The position numbers and the translations under genes are program-made. Below, piece by piece: positions 1 through 5,900 of a stretch of 8,763 bases of DNA; position 1 is the first letter of the stretch, and the number at the start of each line of letters is the position of its first letter. Origin of the DNA: Candidatus Hydrogenedentota bacterium (lineage in GTDB: Bacteria > Hydrogenedentota > Hydrogenedentia > Hydrogenedentales > SLHB01). The notes beneath the pieces were generated by a model. That model did no database searches and was not told the DNA's origin. It saw nothing but the letters and a program-made list of their open reading frames with translations. The stretch covers positions 1-8,763 of the forward strand of contig PWNM01000547.1 of the NCBI GenBank assembly GCA_003557825.1, in the 5' to 3' direction.

Positions 1-102
1 GATGATGACCTCCTCAGACGGGGAATACCCGAACAAGGCGCGTATAATGTCTTTATATCCCTGTGCCGATGCCTCGAATGCCACGCCCACAAGATTGCCG
101 TT
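1..102 (-). pseudogene. rnfG: Continuation of rnfG after the in-frame stop (runs off the left edge)
   Basis: Reading on in the same frame past TAA gives 34 sense codons with no further stop: NGNLVGVAFEASAQGY followed by KDIIRALFGYSPSEEVII. This matches the RnfG pattern in which an acidic/Asn-Gly turn is followed by LVGxAFE, a GY dipeptide and an amphipathic I/L-rich segment. No frameshift is needed. GTG codons follow the stop (for example at 88-90), but none has a Shine-Dalgarno, so independent re-initiation is unlikely. The covalent-FMN motif would lie to the left of the window. Confidence 0.85.
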
Positions 103-393
103 TTAGTCATAGACGGCATACACAACTTGCGTTCCCGTCTTGGGTTCATCGACTTCGACAAAACTCTCGTTGGTCACCTCGAAAGTAGTGCGGCTGACCG
201 CTCCAGGCAATACTGAAAATACAGCATCTTCAAGGGCTCGTCGTCGATTCGCAGTGATCCGATCTTCAGTTAATGAAACCGTGATGACGATAAGGAAGCC
301 CGACAATACGGCTACGCTGCCGAGGGTGCGAATCATGGCCCAACTACTGGGCATTTGCGCACTGGGCGCCATCTGGGACGCATCGTCAGTCAT
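103..393 (-). CDS. rnfG: RnfG N-terminal part, ended early by an in-frame TAA
   Basis: RnfG is the membrane-anchored, mostly extracytoplasmic subunit that holds a covalent FMN and relays electrons next to RnfD. These 96 codons carry the N-terminal signature: a short cytoplasmic tail, one membrane anchor (about 25-42, GSVAVLSGFLIVITVSL) and TEDRITANRRRALEDAVFSVLPGA, matching the ITxxxIAxNRxxAL...VLPGA pattern of the family. The frame stops at TAA 103-105, after VVYAVYD, far short of the roughly 180-200 aa expected and before any SGAT flavinylation motif. The same frame continues with typical RnfG sequence to the window edge, so this is a nonsense interruption, not a true C-terminus. ATG overlaps the rnfD TGA (ATGA) and has a strong Shine-Dalgarno. 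As written, the product would be a membrane-anchored fragment without FMN. Confidence 0.88.
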   Translation of the reverse strand: MTDDASQMAPSAQMPSSWAMIRTLGSVAVLSGFLIVITVSLTEDRITANRRRALEDAVFSVLPGAVSRTTFEVTNESFVEVDEPKTGTQVVYAVYD

Positions 394-1475
394 GACGTAG
401 CCTCCTTTTTTCGAGCGCCGTATATTCGGGGCTGCGTGAAGTAGTTGATGATGGGTGTCGCGGCATTACCAAGGAGAATGGCATACATCACGGCTTCGGG
501 CAGGCCCCCTTTCAATCGAATAATCACAACAAGCACCCCAATCATAGCGCCAAATATCCAAGCGCCGAGCGGCGTGGTGGGAGACGATACCATATCGGTT
601 GCCATATAGACGGCTCCCAATGCGAGCCCGCCCGAAAGCAGCATGAATAACGGCGATGGGTATTGGCCTGAATCAACCAGCCAAAAAGCTCCACTCAGGA
701 TAAACACGGTACCGAAAATGGCAGCGGTAATCCGCCAGTCCATCATGCGGCGGGCGATAAGATATATGCCGCCGAGCAGTATAAGGGCGGCGCACGTCTC
801 TCCGGTAGATCCCGCTATGCGTCCCAGCAACAAGTCGCCATAGGTGATGGCCTGAAACGCTTCAGAACCGATATCGCTTTTCATTAACATAAGCGGCGTC
901 GCGCCGGTAAACGCATCGACGCCCAATGCCTCAACATATTCACCTATTTCGGAGGGCGTAGAGAAAGGGAACGCAAGCGTGGAAGGAAACAGACTTACAA
1001 AACGGTCTGCTCCAAAAGCAGGCGCCCAGGTTGTCATCGCGGCAGGAAACGCGGCCTGTAGAAACGCACGCCCTACCAAGGCCGGATTGAATACGTTAAA
1101 TCCGAGACCGCCAAACAAAACCTTGCCCAGCCCAATGGCGACCACACCGCCAAGAGCGGTCATCCAGAGCGGAAAAGTCGGCGGCAAGGTCAGCCCCAAC
1201 AGGAGGCCGGTAATGACCGCGCTCCAGTTGCCTATGGTGGTTGGCTTCCCGGAAATCCGGCAGATGGCATCTTCGGCAATAACACAGGCGGCCGTCGACG
1301 TGATGAGGAGTAGCACAGCACTTGTGCCGAAGGCAAACACGGCAAAGGCGCACACAGGAAGAAGGGCCAACACCACGTTGAACATAATAGTTTCAACGGT
1401 GAGGCTCGATTTAATATGGGGGGAACTGCGCAGTTCCATCGCCGGCTCTTGCATTGGATACTGTATTACAGTCAC
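390..1475 (-). CDS. rnfD: RnfD, integral membrane subunit carrying covalent FMN
   Basis: RnfD is a NqrB-like membrane subunit of Rnf that takes part in electron transfer across the membrane coupled to Na+ or H+ movement. Numbered from the GTG at 1475 it is 361 aa, close to the family norm. The SSPHIKSS motif (about 17-24) opens the family domain, followed by about nine or ten hydrophobic segments. Conserved stretches include GKVLFGGLGFNVFNPALVGRAFL (117-139) and MATDMVSSPTTPLGAWIFG (about 291-309). The flavinylation motif DAFTGAT (187-193) matches DxxTGAT, with Thr193 the predicted phosphoester-linked FMN site. I chose GTG because GGGGAG lies 6 nt upstream; ATG at 1496 would add seven residues, and an internal ATG (MELRSSPHIKS) also resembles the start in many homologues. 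The stop TGA overlaps the rnfG ATG by four bases, indicating translational coupling. The Fe-S type RnfC upstream makes Rnf, not Nqr, the right name. Confidence 0.94.
   Translation of the reverse strand: MTVIQYPMQEPAMELRSSPHIKSSLTVETIMFNVVLALLPVCAFAVFAFGTSAVLLLITSTAACVIAEDAICRISGKPTTIGNWSAVITGLLLGLTLPPTFPLWMTALGGVVAIGLGKVLFGGLGFNVFNPALVGRAFLQAAFPAAMTTWAPAFGADRFVSLFPSTLAFPFSTPSEIGEYVEALGVDAFTGATPLMLMKSDIGSEAFQAITYGDLLLGRIAGSTGETCAALILLGGIYLIARRMMDWRITAAIFGTVFILSGAFWLVDSGQYPSPLFMLLSGGLALGAVYMATDMVSSPTTPLGAWIFGAMIGVLVVIIRLKGGLPEAVMYAILLGNAATPIINYFTQPRIYGARKKEATS
401..408 (-). promoter_or_regulatory. Strong Shine-Dalgarno of rnfG
   Basis: AAAGGAGG on the minus strand, inside the end of rnfD, is 7 nt upstream of the rnfG ATG at 391-393. 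It is the strongest ribosome binding site in the window. Efficient initiation at rnfG is therefore expected even though the frame meets a stop codon 96 codons later. Confidence 0.85.
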
Positions 1476-1481
1476 GTAACG

Positions 1482-1487
1482 CTCCCC
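1482..1487 (-). promoter_or_regulatory. Shine-Dalgarno favouring the GTG start of rnfD
   Basis: GGGGAG on the minus strand is 6 nt before GTG at 1473-1475. It lies inside the coding sequence if the ATG at 1496 is used instead; that ATG has only CAGGG-like bases close in front of it. Confidence 0.6.
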
Positions 1488-1515
1488 TATTGACATCGCC
1501 CTGAACGGACGGATG

Positions 1516-2880
1516 TTACTGCTTCTTCGCTTCTGCTTTGCGTTGGCGTACTATGGATTTTGCGATGCGGAAATACTGCACCAGCGGAATGCCCGAGGGA
1601 CAAACATACGTACAACAGCCGCATTCGAAGCAATCCATCAGATTGTGCTGTTCGGCCATTGCTTCGTACTCGGTATATTGCGCCAGCAATCCGAGTTGTG
1701 AGGGATTGAGGACCATGGGGCACGAATGCACGCACGTGCCGCACTTAATACAAGGCAATGCACTATCGTCATTGATGGTCGGCAACCCCGCCTTGGTTAA
1801 AACGAGAATGCCCGTAATCCCCTTGACAATCGGCATCTCAAGCGAGCTTGCCGACGCCCCCATCATAGGGCCCCCAAGAATAACCTGCGATACTTCATCA
1901 CCGCGGTAACCGCAAAAATCGAGCACATATCGCAGTGGCGTACCCAGGGGGGCGATATAGTTGCCCGGTTTGGTTACGCCAGGGCCGGTAACAGTAATGA
2001 CCCGCTCGACAAGCCCCTGGCCTCGCGGGAGTAATTCACCAATCTGCGCCAGTGTGGCCACATTGAACACTCCCACGCCGCAATCGATCGGTAGCCCGCC
2101 CGACGGTACTTCACGGTCGAGCAGGGATTTGATCAACATTTTCTCGGCGCCTTGTGGATACTTGGTCTCGCAGACGCCCACGCGGATGTTTTTTCCCTCG
2201 GGGACGTTGGCTTCAAGCGCCTTGATGGCTTCGGGCTTGTTATCCTCAATGCCGACAATGCCCTCTTTCGCGCCCATGGCCTTCATAACAATCTCAAGGC
2301 CTTTAAACACCGCTTTGGGATACTCGACCATGACCCGATGATCCGTGGTCAAGTACGGCTCGCACTCACACCCATTGGCAATCACTGTATCGCAGTTTTT
2401 GCCTTCGGGGACCGATAACTTCACATGGGTCGGAAAGGCGGCTCCGCCAAGCCCGACTACACCCGTAGCCTGAACCGCCTGGATCAGCTCTTCTCTCGAA
2501 AGCAGGTCAATGTCGATGTCATGTCCATAAAGCACCTCTTGGCTCGACGATGGATAAGGCCGGATATAAATGGCCGGCGACATCAACCCACGCGCATCAC
2601 GGGCCAGCTCAATCTGTTCAACCACTCCCGTAGCAGGCGCATGCATCGGAACCGACATAAATCCATCGGCTTCAGCGATAGGTTCGCCTCGGACAACCTC
2701 CTGCTTCTCGTGCACAATCGGTTTGGCCGGTGCTCCGGTATGCTGAGACAGCGGCACGAACATTTCCGGAGGAAAGGCCAACCGGCGGATCTTCGAATCC
2801 TCGGTTGCTTCCTTGTACTCCGGAACATGTATTCCTTGGGGGAAGGAATGTTTCCCCATCCAACGTGCCAGCAACGACAT
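1516..2880 (-). CDS. rnfC: RnfC, NADH-binding iron-sulfur flavoprotein subunit of the Rnf complex
   Basis: RnfC is the peripheral cytoplasmic subunit where NAD+ is reduced by electrons coming from ferredoxin. The 454-aa protein is the short form usual in anaerobes, without the long repeat-rich C-terminus of the enterobacterial protein. An N-terminal barrel-sandwich-like section (about 12-110) precedes the Rossmann-type nucleotide/FMN region, with GLGGAAFPTHVKL (143-155), NGCECEPYLTTD (169-180) and KYPQGAEKMLI (240-250), related to the NADH-binding subunit of complex I. Two complete [4Fe-4S] motifs follow, C377/C380/C383/C387 and C417/C420/C423/C427, each ending in CP. All expected ligands are present, so nothing suggests decay. 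The Fe-S motifs distinguish it from NqrA. The start is ATG with AAGGG 5 nt upstream, and the stop is TAA. It lies 84 nt after the PFOR gene and 40 nt before the preferred rnfD start. Confidence 0.96.
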   Translation of the reverse strand: MSLLARWMGKHSFPQGIHVPEYKEATEDSKIRRLAFPPEMFVPLSQHTGAPAKPIVHEKQEVVRGEPIAEADGFMSVPMHAPATGVVEQIELARDARGLMSPAIYIRPYPSSSQEVLYGHDIDIDLLSREELIQAVQATGVVGLGGAAFPTHVKLSVPEGKNCDTVIANGCECEPYLTTDHRVMVEYPKAVFKGLEIVMKAMGAKEGIVGIEDNKPEAIKALEANVPEGKNIRVGVCETKYPQGAEKMLIKSLLDREVPSGGLPIDCGVGVFNVATLAQIGELLPRGQGLVERVITVTGPGVTKPGNYIAPLGTPLRYVLDFCGYRGDEVSQVILGGPMMGASASSLEMPIVKGITGILVLTKAGLPTINDDSALPCIKCGTCVHSCPMVLNPSQLGLLAQYTEYEAMAEQHNLMDCFECGCCTYVCPSGIPLVQYFRIAKSIVRQRKAEAKKQ

Positions 2881-2885
2881 AGCAG

Positions 2886-2890
2886 CCCTT
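2886..2890 (-). promoter_or_regulatory. Shine-Dalgarno of rnfC
   Basis: AAGGG on the minus strand lies 5 nt before the ATG at 2878-2880 and supports that start. No convincing promoter is visible in the 84-nt gap upstream of rnfC, so rnfC is probably translated from the same transcript as the PFOR gene. Confidence 0.6.
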
Positions 2891-2918
2891 TTCTATGTGG
2901 TCCGTGGTTTACGATTCC

Positions 2919-2952
2919 CTCTCCGGCCCTCTGTTATAAGAGGGCCGGAGAG
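2919..2952. repeat. Perfect 14-bp inverted repeat (hairpin, 6-nt loop) between the PFOR gene and rnfC
   Basis: The arms 2919-2932 (CTCTCCGGCCCTCT) and 2939-2952 are exact reverse complements around the loop GTTATA. The hairpin starts 12 nt after the PFOR stop codon and ends 38 nt before rnfC. It is very GC-rich and would be stable in mRNA. There is no T-tract after it on either strand, so it is not a classical intrinsic terminator. An mRNA-stabilising or processing element, an attenuator, or a dispersed repeat copy are the likely alternatives. Confidence 0.85.
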
Positions 2953-2964
2953 ATAGGAAAAACG

Positions 2965-5900
2965 TTACTTGTTGAACTTTTCAGCTCGTTTGATCAACTT
3001 CTCAACGCCCTTCTCGGACTTATCCGCAGGGAGTCCAGGCCGAATGCAGCGGGCCGCGCACTTCTCAGCCGCTTTCACGATGTCCTTGAACGGCCCCGCT
3101 TTAGGATCCTTGATGTAGGCCTGTTTCTTGTCGTTCCAAGCAAAGATCTTGGGGTTAATCAGGACGCATTCGCCGCATCCTGTGCACTCCTCTGAAAATA
3201 GTTCTGGGGGCTGGTAGCCATCGCCAGCGCTCATATCTTGTTCTCCTGCCGACTTTTCAGTAGCCGGTGCTTCGGAGCTGCCGCCATTACCGGATGCGCC
3301 ACTTGGTGCGGAAGCCTGTGCCGGGGCGGGAGCCTCGGCCTGTTGGGCCATCGCGGCCACGGCGCCCTCTGAAACGCCGGCAATCTGCAGCAGTCCTGTT
3401 GTCAGTTTCTGTACAATTTCTGCCCGGGCCTGTTCGGCAATCGCTTCGGTGTCCACTTCCGGCTCGATGGCCAGGAACGACTGGAGCAGGGTCCAGAAGT
3501 CGCGGCGATCTTCGGTTGACTTCACAATGGACTCCGACACGACTACACGAGACAGCCGGCTTTTCTTATCTACCGCCCACACGAAGGGATGCTTGTCTTC
3601 GCGGTCATCCTCGGAGAGTTCGAGGAACTCGGCCAGAGGAACCATGTCTTCGTTCCAGGTATCGCGTGGGGCTTGCTTGAAGTGCTTCCGGAAACGAGCT
3701 TCCGACAGGGCAAAGTCCGCGAAGGTCAACGGCATTTCCATCGTAGCCGGATTACCGTCCTCGTCGATGTAGGACAGCGTATACGCAGGCCACTTCTGGT
3801 CAAGCGCCGGGTTACCCTCAAGATCAAGGCACTCTTCCTGGGTCACGCCATTGTCGGGATTGTACCGGAAGAGCGGATAGGCGCGCGACTCGACGGCCAG
3901 TTTTGCCTGGAACTTCGCCAAATCGTCGCCGATTCCGTGTTCGGGCATGCACGGCGCATATACGTTAAACAAGGCCGGCTTTTTGCTCATTAAGCCTTCG
4001 ATAAAGCCTTCAAGCATATGACTTGGATGTGAAGGGCTGCCCTGCAACACATAGGTTGTGCGATGGGCCATGGCGATGAGGCCGATCTCTTTGCGGATCT
4101 CTTCTTTACCCTGCTGCGCCTTGCCGTACTGGGCCATGTCGGAGACCTGTCCGTAGAATCCGGACGTACAGGCCTGCCCCCCTGTGTTCGAGTACACCTG
4201 GGTGTCGAGGCAGATAACCTTGATGGGTTTGCCCGACATCATTAACCGCGAGAGGTTCTGGAATCCGATGTCGTACAGCGCGCCATCGCCGCCTGTGGCC
4301 AGCACCGGCGGGCAAAGATAGAACTCTTCATCCGAGAACCGAGTCCAGTCGAAATACTGGAGTTTTTTATCAAGATCAGCCGCAGGAAGGCCTTCGAGCT
4401 CGTGTTCGGCCATGCGGATTGCTCTGAATCCATCCGCCATCTTGGACATGTGGCCTTCGAATATACCCATCGCCAAGGAGGTGCAATCCTGGAACAGATG
4501 GTTGGTCCAAGGGAACGGATAGGGGTTGTAAGGGAACGTCGACCCCCAAACCGAGGTACAACCGGTGGCATTGGTCATACCCATGCGGGAACGACCCTGG
4601 CCGGTCACGCCTTTGGTATATTGCCAGTGCAAGTGCTTCAACTTGGTGAGTATCTGAGTGACCCGTTTCAGCCAATCGCTGTCCAAGGGCATGCTCACCT
4701 TGTTCTTGTCCAAAGTGGCGGTGAGATTCGAGAGCGTAAGCTCCTTGTCCCGCAGCTCGGACATCGCGCGATCCATGGCATTGGTGTCACTCACATCCAC
4801 GGATTCGGCCAAGCGCAGGCGCACGTGCTTCTCGAAACGCTGGATCAGGTCTTCGAGTTTTTCCACATGGGACTTGACGCGGGGCTGCATCAGCGCTTCG
4901 ATGGTGGCGACAAACAATCGCATCACCGTCTTTTCACCACAACCCAAGCAGGCGCCATCACCGCATACGATGGACTTATAGATGTCCTTGTCGAGCAGGA
5001 TGGTGTCCAGGGCGCCCACGGCCTCTTCGAGATCGTCCACACGAATGTACTCGGGCTTTGTGTTGGGCAGAGCCATCCAGAAGTCCCAGTTGCGGCGCAG
5101 CTTCTCAACACTTTCCACGTTCTGCTGCACTTCTTTTAGGGCATCTTCCGGGCAAACCTGCACGCATTCCTGACAGCCTTTGCAGGTGTACGGGTCGACA
5201 GTGATGGACAACAAGCCACCGCTACCCTTGCTTTCCTTCTCTTTGAGGGTATAGTAAGGCTTGGTGATCCCGAACTGGAAGTCCCTCAGGATATCCATCA
5301 TGAGGTTGATTTCCTGTTCAAGAGAATCCCGGGCCGCGCCGCTCAACGAGCTTTCGGCCAAGGTGGCGTCCACCGCCGCATTCAAATAATTCAGCACCGA
5401 GTCTCCCTCGCTACCTTCATCAATGAGCGCGCGCAGCTTACTTTCCAATGTCGGAATAGCGCGACGCAATTGCTTGACGGGCTGATGATCAGCTTCGATG
5501 CGCTTGGCAGCCGTCTCGAAAATATCCGAGATGGTGTTCACCAATCCCGGAATCGATGAGTCCGGGCAGACCGTCCAGCAGTTGCCACACCCGGTGCATC
5601 GCTCGGGTATCCATTCGGGGTGGTTGAAGCGAATACCCGTCATGTCCCGAATGACACCGGTGGCTACAGGGATAAGGCTCATGCCGATGAAAGGATCGGC
5701 CAAGTTGTCATTGGCCCTCCCTGTGAGATACAGGCTTGCGGTCTGTTCCCAGAACCGGTGGATATCGGTCGCGGGAGCATCACTCTTAGGCATTGACCGC
5801 AGCATGAGCGGAAGCTCCGCCTTGCGGGTCGCGCCTTTATCGGCTTGTTTCGGAGCACTGACCTTCTTGTCAGTGATCTCGGTCATCTCGGTAAATCCGC

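Noticed and set aside
103..105. TAA in rnfG as evidence of a reassigned codon or programmed recoding
   Set aside because: TAA is used as the normal terminator of rnfB, PFOR and rnfC in this window, no known bacterial recoding uses TAA this way, and no stimulatory structure is evident. A point mutation or base-call error is simpler.
390..1496. RnfD gene as nqrB of a Na+-NQR operon
   Set aside because: The upstream gene has the two [4Fe-4S] motifs of RnfC, which NqrA lacks, and an RnfB polyferredoxin gene is present.
2919..2952. Hairpin as a rho-independent terminator ending the PFOR transcript
   Set aside because: The minus-strand sequence after the stem is GGAATCGTAAACC, with no run of T; the only T-run lies before the stem. 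Plus-strand downstream sequence is A-rich.
2425..3195. Plus-strand open frame of 256 codons spanning rnfC, the hairpin and the PFOR 3' end
   Set aside because: It crosses two well-supported minus-strand genes and their gap, and shows no recognisable domain.
4402..5139. Plus-strand open frame of 245 codons opposite the PFOR gene
   Set aside because: It is antisense to the Fe-S and TPP regions of a clear gene and has no motif of its own.
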